Positions 9,203-18,399 of a stretch of 64,000 bases of DNA are shown here, piece after piece. The first letter of the stretch is position 1. Each line of letters begins with the position of its first letter. The position numbers and the translations under genes were made by a program. Location: assembly GCF_900188355.1 (NCBI RefSeq), contig NZ_FZNX01000001.1:7501-71500 (forward strand). The letters are read 5' to 3'. The notes under the pieces are model-generated. The model did not search any database, was not told the DNA's origin, and saw nothing but the letters and a program-made list of their open reading frames with translations. The stretch is from Lutibacter flavus. GTDB taxonomy: Bacteria; Bacteroidota; Bacteroidia; Flavobacteriales; Flavobacteriaceae.

Positions 9203-9229
9203 AAAGCTGCAACTTATTGTTGCAGCTTT
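9203..9229 (-). terminator. Intrinsic terminator of the fad operon
   Basis: Stem AAAGCTGCAAC / GTTGCAGCTTT (11 bp) with loop TTATT, followed on the minus strand by a run of T. It lies about 40 bases after the fadE stop. Confidence 0.85.
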
Positions 9230-9270
9230 CTAATTGTAATTAAATTGATTGAATATTAAAATTGATTGAA

Positions 9271-11064
9271 TTAAAAGCAATATTTATTTTCAGCAATTAC
9301 TTTTTCAGCAATCACTTTTCTTAATGCGATTGGATTGGGGTTATTTACATATTTTGTAAATCGTTTCAATCCCATAAGCATCATTCTTTGTTCATCTCCT
9401 TCAGAAAAGTATATAATAGCTTCTTTACCCATGCTACCTGCTTTTTCAACAGCATTAAATAAGTTTAATTTGGCCATAGCAATTTGACATGCTGCTTCTT
9501 TTTCAGAAGTTTGTTTAGCTAATTTTTCAGCTTTTAAAATTGAAGATTCTGCCATATATACTTCAATCATTACTTCAGCAGCAGCTAAAATTAATTGTTG
9601 ATGGCTTTCTAATTCCATTCCAAAAGTTTGAACTGCTTTTCCAGAAATCATTAAAAAAGCTTTTTTTAATTTGTCGATCATTGCTTTTTCTTCTGATAAG
9701 ACCTCAGAGAAATCTGGTGTTTCAAATGAAGGAATCCCCATTAAGCTTTGACCAACAGCCATTGCTGGAGTTAACAAATCTATTTCTCCTTTCATTGCTT
9801 TTTTAAGCAACATTCCAACTGTTAACAGTCTGTTTATTTCATTTGTTCCTTCATAGATTCTTGTAATTCTTGCGTCTCTCCAAGCACTTTCCATTGGTGT
9901 GTCTTTAGAAAAACCCATTCCTCCAAATATTTGGATACCTTCATCCGATACATATTGAGAAACTTCAGAACCAAAAACTTTTATAATAGCACATTCAATT
10001 GCATATTCTTGAAAAGCAGCTAATTCAGCATCTTGATGTGATTTACCTTCTGCCAAACCAGCATCAATCATATTTTGAATGTCTTTTGCAGCTCTATAAC
10101 AAGCAGCATCTAAAGTGAATGTTCTGGCACTCATTTCAGCATATTTTTTTTGAATAGCACCAAAATTTGAGATAGCCGTTTTAAATTGTTTACGCTCATT
10201 TCCATAATTTACAGATTGAGTAATAATTCTTCTACTTGCATCTAAACAAGCAGCTCCTAATTTAATACGACCAACATTTAAAGAGTTTAAGGCAATTTTA
10301 AAACCTTTTCCTCTTTCTGAAAGCATATTTTCAACAGGAATTAATGTATCACTAAAAAACACTTGACGTGTTGAAGAAGAAGTAATTCCTAATTTATGTT
10401 CTTCTTCACCTAAAGTAACACCATTTGGATTGTTTTTATCAAATTCCAAGATAAATGCTGTTATGTTTTTATCATTTTCAATACGAGCAAAAACAATAAA
10501 AATTTCGGCAAATCCAGCGTTTGAAATCCACATTTTTTGACCGTTAATTTTGTAATGTTTTCCATCTTCAGTTAATTCGGCCGTAGTTTTACCAGAGTTA
10601 GCATCAGATCCAGCCCCAGGTTCTGTTAAACAGTAAGCCCCAAACTTTTCACCAGAAGTTAAAACAGGCAAATATTTTTGTTTTTGTTCTTCAGTTCCAT
10701 ATAAAAATATTGGCATTGTTCCAATTCCTGTATGTGCACCAAAAGCAGTTCCAACTGAACCTGTTGCTGATGAAATATAATCTGTCACCAACATTGTTGA
10801 TACAAATCCCATTCCAATTCCACCATATTGTTCAGGAATTGAAACACCTAAAAAGCCCATTTCTCCAGCTTTGCGCATTACTTCTTCAGTTAAAGCAAAA
10901 TCTTTATTTTCGAAACGTTCTCTATGAGGCCAAACTTCACGGTCAATGAATTCTATAACCGCTTCTTTCATCATTTTTTGTTCTTCATTAAACTCTTCCG
11001 ACACAAAAATATCTTCTGATTTAATTTCTTTTATTAGGAATTCTCCTCCTTTTATTGTTCCCAT
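9271..11064 (-). CDS. fadE: Acyl-CoA dehydrogenase (FadE type)
   Basis: FAD enzyme that oxidises acyl-CoA to trans-2-enoyl-CoA, the first step of beta-oxidation, passing electrons to ETF. The 597-residue protein resembles the FadE of the Bacillus fadN-fadA-fadE operon, including the N-terminal KGGEFLI segment. Seen: YCLTEPGAGSDAN (flavin/substrate), KMWISNAGFA, the C-terminal domain motif FGGMGFSKDTPME, and RIYEGTNEINR with the catalytic Glu. A C-terminal extension of ~150 residues is normal for this long subtype. It is third structural gene of the operon, 126 bases after fadA. That spacer carries a palindromic repeat. Confidence 0.92.
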   Translation of the reverse strand: MGTIKGGEFLIKEIKSEDIFVSEEFNEEQKMMKEAVIEFIDREVWPHRERFENKDFALTEEVMRKAGEMGFLGVSIPEQYGGIGMGFVSTMLVTDYISSATGSVGTAFGAHTGIGTMPIFLYGTEEQKQKYLPVLTSGEKFGAYCLTEPGAGSDANSGKTTAELTEDGKHYKINGQKMWISNAGFAEIFIVFARIENDKNITAFILEFDKNNPNGVTLGEEEHKLGITSSSTRQVFFSDTLIPVENMLSERGKGFKIALNSLNVGRIKLGAACLDASRRIITQSVNYGNERKQFKTAISNFGAIQKKYAEMSARTFTLDAACYRAAKDIQNMIDAGLAEGKSHQDAELAAFQEYAIECAIIKVFGSEVSQYVSDEGIQIFGGMGFSKDTPMESAWRDARITRIYEGTNEINRLLTVGMLLKKAMKGEIDLLTPAMAVGQSLMGIPSFETPDFSEVLSEEKAMIDKLKKAFLMISGKAVQTFGMELESHQQLILAAAEVMIEVYMAESSILKAEKLAKQTSEKEAACQIAMAKLNLFNAVEKAGSMGKEAIIYFSEGDEQRMMLMGLKRFTKYVNNPNPIALRKVIAEKVIAENKYCF

Positions 11065-11069
11065 TTTTC

Positions 11070-11189
11070 AGCCCCTTTTTATCCCCGAAGGGGGAAATTT
11101 CTACAAGAGGGAAGTAGTTTTTATTGTTAGACTTTAATTATTACTTTATATTCCAAAAGTCTTCCCTTTGGGAAGGTTTGGATGGGCTT
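11070..11189 (-). repeat. Palindromic intergenic element between fadA and fadE
   Basis: A 120-base spacer with nested inverted repeats. The left end AGCCCC pairs with GGGCT at the right end, and AGGGAAG (11108-11114) pairs with CTTCCCT (11161-11167). Each arm also folds alone: CCCC-GAA-GGGG (11083-11093) and CTTCCC-TTT-GGGAAG (11161-11175). It is far richer in G/C blocks than any other spacer here. Similar 'AGCCC...CCCCgaaGGGG' palindromes are, from memory, dispersed in flavobacterial intergenic regions. Whether this is a REP/MITE-like unit is inference. Inside an operon it could also act as an mRNA stability or attenuation hairpin. Confidence 0.6.
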
Positions 11190-11190
11190 T

Positions 11191-12375
11191 TTATTTTAAT
11201 AACTCGTAAACTCCTGCAGCACCTTGACCAGTACCAACACACATTGTTACAATTCCATATTTGTTTTTACGTCTGCGCATTTCGTTAAATAACTGCACTG
11301 AAAGTTTTGCTCCAGTACAACCTAGTGGATGTCCTAATGCAATTGCACCTCCATTAACATTTACAATATCCTGATTAATATCCAGCTCTCGCATAACCGC
11401 TAAAGATTGAGAAGCAAAAGCTTCATTCAATTCAATTAAATCAATATCATTTAATGTTAAGTTTGCTTGTTTTAAAGCCTTTGGAATTGCTTTTACAGGT
11501 CCAATTCCCATAATGCGTGGTTCAACACCAACAGCAGCAAAAGAAACCATACGAGCTATAGGCTCTATGTTTAATTCCTTAACCATATCTTCACTCATAA
11601 CCAATAAAAAAGCTGCACCATCACTCATTTGAGAAGAGTTGCCAGCAGTTACACTTCCGCCTTGAGCAAAAACCGGACGTAATCTGGCTAAAGCCTCTAC
11701 TGAAGTTCCTTTACGAGGTCCTTCATCAGCGGAAACAGTATAGTTTTTCGTTTGTTTTTTTCCGTTTTCATCTAAAAATATATTTTCAACAGAAATAGGA
11801 ACAATATCATCATCAAATGTCCCATTTGCTTGCGCCTCTAAAGCTTTCATATGAGATTTAAAAGAGAATTCATCTTGATCTTCTCGAGAAACTTTAAACT
11901 GTTGAGCAACTGCCTCTGCAGTTAAACCCATTCCCCAATAATAATCTTCGTGGCCTTCTTTAGCCGATTTATAATTAGGCACAGGACGGTAACCACCCAT
12001 TGGAATATAACTCATACTTTCCACACCACCTGCAATAATACAGTCAGCCATTCCAGATTGAATTTTTGCCACGGCAATACTTACAGTTTCTAATCCTGAT
12101 GCACAGTAACGGTTCACTGTCATACCCGGAACATCTTCAATTTTCAATCCCATTAACGAGACTAAACGCCCCATATTTAAACCTTGTTCGGCTTCAGGCA
12201 TTGCGTTACCAACAATTACATCATCAATTCGTTTTTTATCTAACTGAGGAACATCTTTTAATAAATGTTCAATAGTTTCGGCAGCAAGTTCATCTGGTCT
12301 TTTAAACCTGAAAACACCTCTTGGCGCTTTACCAACTGCAGTTCTATATCCTTGTACTATATATGCTGTTTTCAT
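11191..12375 (-). CDS. fadA: Acetyl-CoA C-acyltransferase (3-ketoacyl-CoA thiolase)
   Basis: Cleaves 3-ketoacyl-CoA with CoA in the last step of beta-oxidation. The 394 residues include the nucleophile motif NRYCASGLE (Cys about 88-92), the MSDGAAFLL segment, NVNGGAIALGHPLGCTGA (His general base) and the C-terminal CVGTGQGAAGVYE with the second active Cys. It is the partner of FadN: the genes are separated by only 4 bases. All motifs are intact. Cytoplasmic. Regulation is expected through the operon's own MarR-type regulator. Confidence 0.95.
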   Translation of the reverse strand: MKTAYIVQGYRTAVGKAPRGVFRFKRPDELAAETIEHLLKDVPQLDKKRIDDVIVGNAMPEAEQGLNMGRLVSLMGLKIEDVPGMTVNRYCASGLETVSIAVAKIQSGMADCIIAGGVESMSYIPMGGYRPVPNYKSAKEGHEDYYWGMGLTAEAVAQQFKVSREDQDEFSFKSHMKALEAQANGTFDDDIVPISVENIFLDENGKKQTKNYTVSADEGPRKGTSVEALARLRPVFAQGGSVTAGNSSQMSDGAAFLLVMSEDMVKELNIEPIARMVSFAAVGVEPRIMGIGPVKAIPKALKQANLTLNDIDLIELNEAFASQSLAVMRELDINQDIVNVNGGAIALGHPLGCTGAKLSVQLFNEMRRRKNKYGIVTMCVGTGQGAAGVYELLK

Positions 12376-12379
12376 TTTT

Positions 12380-14779
12380 TTAGTTTCTTAAAGGTTTACC
12401 TGTTTTTAACATGTGCTCAATACGCTCTAATGTTTTACGTTCAGTCATTAAACTCATAAATGCTTCACGTTCGAGGTCTAATAAGTATTGTTCTGAAACA
12501 TAAGTTGGTTCAGATAAATCTCCACCAGCCATAACATAACCTAGTTTATTTGCTATTTTTTTATCGTGTTCAGAAGCGTAATGTCCTTTTTCTAAACTAT
12601 CAGTTCCTACCAAGAACATTCCTAATGCTTGCTGACCATAAACCAATGCTTTTTTAGGAACAGGTTGTGTATAACCATCTTCCAACATTAGAATTGCGTG
12701 TCTCTTAGCAGTAGCAATTTGACGCTCTTTATTCACAACAACAATATCTTTGTGTTCTTTTAAGAAACCTAAATCATACGCTTCGTGTGCAGAAGTGGCA
12801 ACTTTTGCCATTGCAACGTTTATAAAATAATCACGAAGTTTATTTAATTTCACATCATCTTTTAATAATCCTTCAGATGCTCTTAAAGCCATTTCTTTTG
12901 AGCCAGCTCCACCAGGTATAATTCCAACTCCAAATTCAACTAAGCCAATATATGTTTCTGCAGCAGCTATTACTTTATCGGCGTGCATACTTAATTCACA
13001 TCCACCACCAAAAGTATATCCGTGAGGAGCTATAATTGTTGGGCAAGATGAATATCTAAGACGCATTACTGTATCTTGGAAATATTTTACAGAGAAGTTT
13101 AATTCATCATATTCCTGTTCTACAGCCATCATAAATACCATACCTAGATTAGCACCAACAGTAAAGTTGGCAGCTTGGTTTCCTAGTACAACGGCTTCAT
13201 ATTCAGTTTCAGCTAAATCTATTCCTTTATTAATTGCTTGTAAAACTTCTCCACCTAATGTGTTCATTTTAGATTGGAATTCTACATTTAAAACTCCATT
13301 TCCTAAATGTTGAATGGAAGCACCTGCATTAGACCAAATAGTTTTAGCTTCTCTAATATTGTCAAGAATTATAAAACTATCTTGACCTGGAATTTTAACT
13401 TGTTTTTTTGAAGGAATGTCATAATAATATTTCGCTCCATCACAAACTGTGTAGAATGATTTATTTCCACTTGCAACCATTTCTGATACCCATTTGGCAA
13501 CAGGAATATTTTCAGCTTGCATTAATTCAATTCCTTTTTCAATTCCAATAGCATCCCAAATTTGGAAAGGACCATGTTCCCATCCAAAACCAGCTTTCAT
13601 TGCATCATCAAGTCTATATAATTCATCAGAAATTTCTGGAATTCTGTTTTGAACGTACCCAAACATTGCAGCAAAATTCTTTCTATAAAATTCTCCGGCT
13701 TTGTCTTTACCTTTAACCAATACTTTAAAACGATCAATAACTTTATCAATAGTTTTTGTTAATTCAAGTGTGGCAAATTTTGCTCTTTTGTTTGGTCTAT
13801 ATTCTAAGGTGTCTAAATCTAAAGATAAAATTGATTTTTTTCCTCCTTCAACTACTTTTTTATAAAAACCTTGTTTAGTTTTACTACCCAACCATTTATT
13901 TTCCATCATGGTATTGATGAAACTTGGAAGCTTAAACAATTCATGAGCTTCATCATTAGGGCAGTTTTCATAAATACCATTGGCTACATGAACCAAGGTA
14001 TCTAAACCTACCACATCAACAGTTCTAAATGTTGCCGATTTAGGACGTCCTATAACCGGACCAGTTAATTTATCTACTTCTTCAACAGTTAAACCTAACT
14101 CTTTAACTTGATGAAATAAACTCATTATTCCAAAAATTCCAACTCTGTTTCCAATAAAAGCAGGAGTGTCTTTAGCTAAAACAGAAGTTTTTCCTAAGAA
14201 TTTTTCTCCATACATCATTAAAAAGTCAGTAACTTCTTGTTTACAATCGGGACCAGGAACAACTTCAAAAAGTTTTAAATATCTTGGTGGATTGAAAAAG
14301 TGAGTTACGGCAAAATGCTTTTGAAAATCTTCACTTCTTCCTTCGTTCATATAACTAATAGGAATACCAGAAGTGTTTGAAGTAATTAAAGTACCTGGTT
14401 TACGGTATTTTTCAATTTTTTCAAAAACTGATTTTTTAATATCCAGTCTTTCAACTACAACCTCCATTATCCAATCTACATCCTTTATTTTATGTAAATC
14501 GTCATCTAAATTTCCAGTAGATATTCTATCTGCAAATTTTTGATTATAAATAGGTGACGGTTTAGATTTTAATGAAGCTTTTAAACTATCATTAACCAAT
14601 CTATTTCGCACAGCTTTGTGTTCTAGTGTAAGCCCTTTTGCTTTTTCTACTTCACTTAATTCACGAGGAATAATGTCAAGAAGCAAAACTTCTACACCAA
14701 CGTTTGCAAAATGGCATGCAATACCAGATCCCATTATTCCAGAACCAATTACAGCTACTTTTTTTATTGGTCTTTTCAT
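12380..14779 (-). CDS. fadN: 3-hydroxyacyl-CoA dehydrogenase / enoyl-CoA hydratase fusion (FadN type)
   Basis: Bifunctional beta-oxidation enzyme: hydrates enoyl-CoA and oxidises 3-hydroxyacyl-CoA with NAD+. In the 799 residues the dehydrogenase comes first, with GSGIMGSGIACHFA (12-25) and the signature VTHFFNPPRYLKLFEVVPG near 158-176. The hydratase/isomerase domain follows at the C-terminus (NFTVGANLG; GYTFGGGCELSMHADKV; GVGIIPGGAGSKEMA). This order is that of Bacillus FadN (about 790 residues), the reverse of E. coli FadB. It sits 3 bases after marR and 4 before fadA. Confidence 0.93.
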   Translation of the reverse strand: MKRPIKKVAVIGSGIMGSGIACHFANVGVEVLLLDIIPRELSEVEKAKGLTLEHKAVRNRLVNDSLKASLKSKPSPIYNQKFADRISTGNLDDDLHKIKDVDWIMEVVVERLDIKKSVFEKIEKYRKPGTLITSNTSGIPISYMNEGRSEDFQKHFAVTHFFNPPRYLKLFEVVPGPDCKQEVTDFLMMYGEKFLGKTSVLAKDTPAFIGNRVGIFGIMSLFHQVKELGLTVEEVDKLTGPVIGRPKSATFRTVDVVGLDTLVHVANGIYENCPNDEAHELFKLPSFINTMMENKWLGSKTKQGFYKKVVEGGKKSILSLDLDTLEYRPNKRAKFATLELTKTIDKVIDRFKVLVKGKDKAGEFYRKNFAAMFGYVQNRIPEISDELYRLDDAMKAGFGWEHGPFQIWDAIGIEKGIELMQAENIPVAKWVSEMVASGNKSFYTVCDGAKYYYDIPSKKQVKIPGQDSFIILDNIREAKTIWSNAGASIQHLGNGVLNVEFQSKMNTLGGEVLQAINKGIDLAETEYEAVVLGNQAANFTVGANLGMVFMMAVEQEYDELNFSVKYFQDTVMRLRYSSCPTIIAPHGYTFGGGCELSMHADKVIAAAETYIGLVEFGVGIIPGGAGSKEMALRASEGLLKDDVKLNKLRDYFINVAMAKVATSAHEAYDLGFLKEHKDIVVVNKERQIATAKRHAILMLEDGYTQPVPKKALVYGQQALGMFLVGTDSLEKGHYASEHDKKIANKLGYVMAGGDLSEPTYVSEQYLLDLEREAFMSLMTERKTLERIEHMLKTGKPLRN

Positions 14780-14782
14780 TGT

Positions 14783-15244
14783 TTAAATTTTTTGTTTAGA
14801 AGGTTTAGTATCAAATATTTTTTTTGAAGCAATTAACTTATTAATGGTATCAGTAACTTCAAAAAAATGATTTATTTTTTCTTCAGAAATATGTTGTTTA
14901 ATGGTTTCGTTAAACTGAATAACAGCTTGGCGAGAAGTGTTTCTTTTCTCCAATCCAAAATCTGTTAATTTTATAAGTACACCACGTCCATCTTCTGGAT
15001 TTTTTTCTCTATAAATTGCACCTTTTTCTTCCATACTTTTTAATATTCTTGAAAGGCTTGTTGGTTCCATTCCCATTTGTGGACCAAGAGCAGTTGAAGG
15101 TGTTCCTTTTTTTTTATCTATATTTAACAGTACAAAAGCCATGGCCATTGTGCTATCAAATTGGGTGGCTTTTTCATTATACATTTTTGCAACAGCTTGC
15201 CAAGTTGCTCTAAGTGCGTGATCTATTGATAATTCTTTTTGCAT
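14783..15244 (-). CDS. MarR family transcriptional regulator
   Basis: Winged-helix repressor, 153 residues, first gene of the fad operon. The wHTH core is visible: STALGPQMGMEPTSLSRILKSMEEKGAIYREKNPEDGRGVLIKLTD region (about 55-100), with the recognition helix PTSLSRILKSMEEKG and the beta-wing DGRGVLIKL. By context it probably senses fatty acyl-CoA or a related ligand and controls fadNAE and itself. This is inference. A 12-base dyad lies 24 bases upstream of its ATG. The -7-like box ends only 4 bases before the ATG. Confidence 0.92.
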   Translation of the reverse strand: MQKELSIDHALRATWQAVAKMYNEKATQFDSTMAMAFVLLNIDKKKGTPSTALGPQMGMEPTSLSRILKSMEEKGAIYREKNPEDGRGVLIKLTDFGLEKRNTSRQAVIQFNETIKQHISEEKINHFFEVTDTINKLIASKKIFDTKPSKQKI

Positions 15245-15248
15245 TTTT

Positions 15249-15256
15249 CAAATATA
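15249..15256 (-). promoter_or_regulatory. Candidate -7 box of the marR-fad operon, abutting the start codon
   Basis: Minus-strand TATATTTG fits TAnnTTTG exactly, with AAAA between it and the ATG at 15244. Transcription would start at or within a base or two of the ATG, so the marR message may be leaderless. Confidence 0.45.
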
Positions 15257-15267
15257 TAAAAAAATAC

Positions 15268-15279
15268 TATGCACGCATA
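15268..15279. promoter_or_regulatory. Candidate MarR operator dyad
   Basis: TATGC-AC-GCATA is a perfect 5+5 inverted repeat with a 2-base centre. It sits 12 bases beyond the -7 box, covering the -20 to -33 zone of the minus-strand promoter, a typical site for repression. Its use by the adjacent MarR protein is inferred from position. Confidence 0.4.
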
Positions 15280-15308
15280 ATAAATTTTCAAAAAAAATGT
15301 TTGCATTG

Positions 15309-15316
15309 TAATTTTG
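15309..15316 (+). promoter_or_regulatory. Candidate -7 box for the gene at 15374
   Basis: Plus-strand TAATTTTG matches TAnnTTTG about 57 bases upstream of the ATG. No -33 element could be confirmed. It is divergent from the marR promoter. Confidence 0.3.
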
Positions 15317-15373
15317 TTTGGTTATTATAAAAAAAAAGGATAAGTTTAAAGAACTAATCGCAAATAAAAAATT

Positions 15374-16066
15374 ATGGCCAAAAGTGAACTAATAGGGAAA
15401 GTTATAATACAAGAAAATATTGATACTGTTGATCAAAATAAAATACCAAATACTTTTATAATTAATGTTCCTGATCCTTTTGAATCGTATTACAGTAGGT
15501 TTACGGACATAAATAAACCAATTTCAATAATATTTGTTACGAAAGAAGCAAATTCATTTGAAAAAATTTTAAGAGCCACAAAAAGAATTAATGAAAAATA
15601 CAATTTGAAATTGGATGGAGCAAAATGTGAAGTTTCAATTAATTCTCGCAAATTAAATGGAATTAGAATAAAAGGAATTAATAGGTACCCTGAAATTGAA
15701 ATGGTTCAGCAATATTACAAAGATGCTGGGTTTGAATTTGCAAAAAGTGAAAAGTTTAAAGATAAAGATGCCTTAATAAGAATTAATCGTTTTTTTAATA
15801 TTGAAGAAATAGAAAAAGGTATTTTTAAATCTTGTGAAGAAAGTGATGTTTATTACTTGGAAATACCTGAACTTATGACTTGGGATGAATTTAGAACCAA
15901 TACATTCGAGATTAAAAACAATATTTCAGATAAGAATTATGATATTGCAAAAGGTATATTTTATACAAATGGTGGTATTACCGAAATGTTACGGGTAGTT
16001 AAACCAAAAGCAACAATTGAATTTTTAAAAACTATTCAACAAAAATACATAGATAAACTTCAATAA
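15374..16066 (+). CDS. Conserved hypothetical protein (Bacteroidota)
   Basis: Not recognised beyond 'conserved hypothetical'. The 230-residue protein has no signal peptide or membrane segment and is rich in Lys, Ile and Asn. Mixed alpha/beta character is suggested by segments such as KPISIIFVTKEANSFEKILRATKRI (about 48-72) and VYYLEIPELMTWDEFRTNTF (about 158-177). No catalytic motif could be picked out. It is divergent from the marR operon and 70 bases upstream of the ABC transporter pair, which has its own promoter-like TACTTTCG. It is therefore probably a single-gene unit. Confidence 0.7.
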   Translation: MAKSELIGKVIIQENIDTVDQNKIPNTFIINVPDPFESYYSRFTDINKPISIIFVTKEANSFEKILRATKRINEKYNLKLDGAKCEVSINSRKLNGIRIKGINRYPEIEMVQQYYKDAGFEFAKSEKFKDKDALIRINRFFNIEEIEKGIFKSCEESDVYYLEIPELMTWDEFRTNTFEIKNNISDKNYDIAKGIFYTNGGITEMLRVVKPKATIEFLKTIQQKYIDKLQ

Positions 16067-16136
16067 TTTTATTAAAAGATTAACCCTTTTTTACTAAAAT
16101 AAATTTACTTTCGTTTTGCGAATCAAAAACTAAAGA

Positions 16137-17066
16137 ATGAAAAATATCTTAACGGTTGAAAACGTCTGTAAAAATTATGGAAATTTTACAGCATTAAACA
16201 ACGTTTCAATTTCGGTACCAAAAGGAAGTGTTTTCGGACTACTTGGTCCTAATGGTGCAGGAAAAACTTCGTTAATTCGAATAATAAATCAAATTACTTT
16301 ACCAGATAGTGGTACCATTTTATTAGATGGCGAACCACTGAAGCCGCATCATGTGCATCAAATAGGTTATTTACCTGAAGAACGCGGATTGTATAAAAGC
16401 ATGAAAGTGGGGGAGCAGGCATTGTATTTGGCTCAATTAAAAGGACTTTCCAAAACGGAAGCTAAAAAGAAATTGAAATATTGGTTTGAAAAGTTTGAGA
16501 TATCTGATTGGTGGGACAAAAAGATTCAGGAGCTTTCTAAAGGGATGGCTCAAAAAGTTCAATTTATTGTTACTGTTTTACATAGCCCAAAGTTGTTGAT
16601 TTTTGATGAGCCTTTTACCGGTTTTGATCCAATAAATGCAAATATGATAAAAGATGAAATTCTAAAATTAAGAGATGAAGGTGCAAGCATTATTTTCTCT
16701 ACACATAGAATGGAATCCGTTGAAGAATTATGTGATAACATTGCTTTAATTAATAAATCAAATAAAATATTGGATGGAAAATTAAGTGATATAAAGCAAG
16801 AGTTTAAAACCAATCAATTTGAAGTTGGTTTGTTTTCTAATGATAAAGACGAACTTTTGAATCAAATTAATTCACAGTATTTAACTGAAAAATCTAATTC
16901 GGCAAAATTAAAAGATGAATTGAGGTTAATAATCACCCTAAAAAATGGAGACACTTCAAAGGATTTAATTCGGTTTTTAAATAATAAAGCTCAATTAAAT
17001 CATTTTACAGAAATTATTCCGAGCGCAAACGATATATTTTTAAAAGCAGTAGCCAACAATGAATAA
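16137..17066 (+). CDS. ABC transporter ATP-binding protein (NatA-like)
   Basis: Nucleotide-binding subunit of an ABC-2 type exporter. Motifs seen in 309 residues: Walker A GPNGAGKT (37-44), Q-loop region, signature LSKGMAQK (133-140), Walker B LLIFDEP (153-159) and switch His190 (IIFSTH). A C-terminal extension of ~90 residues after the ATPase domain is common in the NatA/CcmA-like group. It overlaps the permease gene by 8 bases, so the two form one exporter. Substrate is unknown; sodium or drug export is only suggested by family names. Confidence 0.93.
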   Translation: MKNILTVENVCKNYGNFTALNNVSISVPKGSVFGLLGPNGAGKTSLIRIINQITLPDSGTILLDGEPLKPHHVHQIGYLPEERGLYKSMKVGEQALYLAQLKGLSKTEAKKKLKYWFEKFEISDWWDKKIQELSKGMAQKVQFIVTVLHSPKLLIFDEPFTGFDPINANMIKDEILKLRDEGASIIFSTHRMESVEELCDNIALINKSNKILDGKLSDIKQEFKTNQFEVGLFSNDKDELLNQINSQYLTEKSNSAKLKDELRLIITLKNGDTSKDLIRFLNNKAQLNHFTEIIPSANDIFLKAVANNE

Positions 17067-18372
17067 ATTAAAATTAATAATAAAGAGAGAGTTTTTGGCT
17101 AAAGTTAAAAACAAGTCATTTATTGTAATGACTGTTTTAAGTCCGTTATTAATGGTTGGACTTATGATGCTTATCATTTTTTTAAATGAAAAAAATAGTG
17201 AGGACGTTCGTACTGTTGCATTTGTTGATGAATCTAATTTATTGGCTTCAACTTTTACAGATACAGAAACTACAAAGTATATAGATTTAACGGCATTAGG
17301 TATAGATGAAGCTCGAATGCAAACGGAAGGTCAATATTATGGAATTTTATACATTCCTAAAAGTGATAGTTTGGTAAATTTATCAAAAGGGATTGCTTTT
17401 TATTCTGAAGACACACCAAGTTTAAATTTACTGGGTAGTATCGAAAATAAGCTTGAGAAAAAAATACGAAACCTAAAAATTGAACAACTTCATTTTGATG
17501 TTGATAAAATAAAAGCAACAGAAACTACCGTAGAAATTGCTACTGAAAATTTTGTTGGAGAAAAATCTTCAAAAATAGGTAGCGTATTAAGAATGATAGC
17601 AGGAGGAGGTTTTGGATATCTAATTTTTATGTTCATTATTATTTATGGAACTTCAGTTATGCGAAGTGTAATTGAAGAAAAAACAAGTAGAATTATTGAA
17701 GTAATTATTTCTTCTGTTAAACCATTTCAATTAATGATGGGTAAAATTTTAGGTAACGCTTTGGCAGGGGTTCTACAATTTATTATTTGGATGATTTCTG
17801 CAGGATTATTATTATTTGCAATTACTTATATTTTTGGAATAGATACTGCTGGATCCGGCACTGCAATGGGGCAAATGAATCCTGAAATGGTGCAACAAGT
17901 GCAGGCATCATCTGCAAGTGAATTACAATTGGCTTTGCAAGAAATAAAGAACTTGCCAATTTTAACAATGTTCTTTTCTTTCATAATATATTTTATTGGA
18001 GGCTATTTAATTTATAGTTCAATTTATGCGGCAATTGGTGCCGCTGTTGATAGCGAAACTGATACTCAACAATTTATGATGCCGGTTTTAATGCCATTGA
18101 TAATTGCAATTTATGTTGGATTCTCAGTGATTGAAAATCCACACGGACCAATTGCACTTGCGTTTTCATTATTTCCATTAACATCTCCAATTGTAATGCT
18201 TATGCGAATTCCTTTTGGAGTTCCTTGGTGGCAAATTGTAACTTCAATGTTTCTGTTGATTATTACCTTTATTGCAATAGTTTGGTTTGCAGCTAAAATT
18301 TATAGAGTTGGTATTTTAATGTATGGTAAAAAACCAACTTATAAGGAATTGTATAAATGGTTAAAATATTAG
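17059..18372 (+). CDS. ABC-2 type transporter permease (NatB-like)
   Basis: Membrane subunit partner of the preceding ATPase. The 437 residues have one N-terminal membrane segment (about 21-43), a ~130-residue extracytoplasmic domain (about 45-175), then five or six membrane segments from about 185 to 420. This is the NatB/ABC2_membrane_3 layout. The motif SVMRSVIEEKTSRIIEVIISSVKP after the second membrane segment is typical of the family. A Gln/Met-rich insert lies near 272-300. The start is fixed by the 8-base overlap with the ATPase gene. Confidence 0.92.
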   Translation: MNKLKLIIKREFLAKVKNKSFIVMTVLSPLLMVGLMMLIIFLNEKNSEDVRTVAFVDESNLLASTFTDTETTKYIDLTALGIDEARMQTEGQYYGILYIPKSDSLVNLSKGIAFYSEDTPSLNLLGSIENKLEKKIRNLKIEQLHFDVDKIKATETTVEIATENFVGEKSSKIGSVLRMIAGGGFGYLIFMFIIIYGTSVMRSVIEEKTSRIIEVIISSVKPFQLMMGKILGNALAGVLQFIIWMISAGLLLFAITYIFGIDTAGSGTAMGQMNPEMVQQVQASSASELQLALQEIKNLPILTMFFSFIIYFIGGYLIYSSIYAAIGAAVDSETDTQQFMMPVLMPLIIAIYVGFSVIENPHGPIALAFSLFPLTSPIVMLMRIPFGVPWWQIVTSMFLLIITFIAIVWFAAKIYRVGILMYGKKPTYKELYKWLKY

Positions 18373-18399
18373 ATGAATCAAGCTTATTTTAGTTAATAT

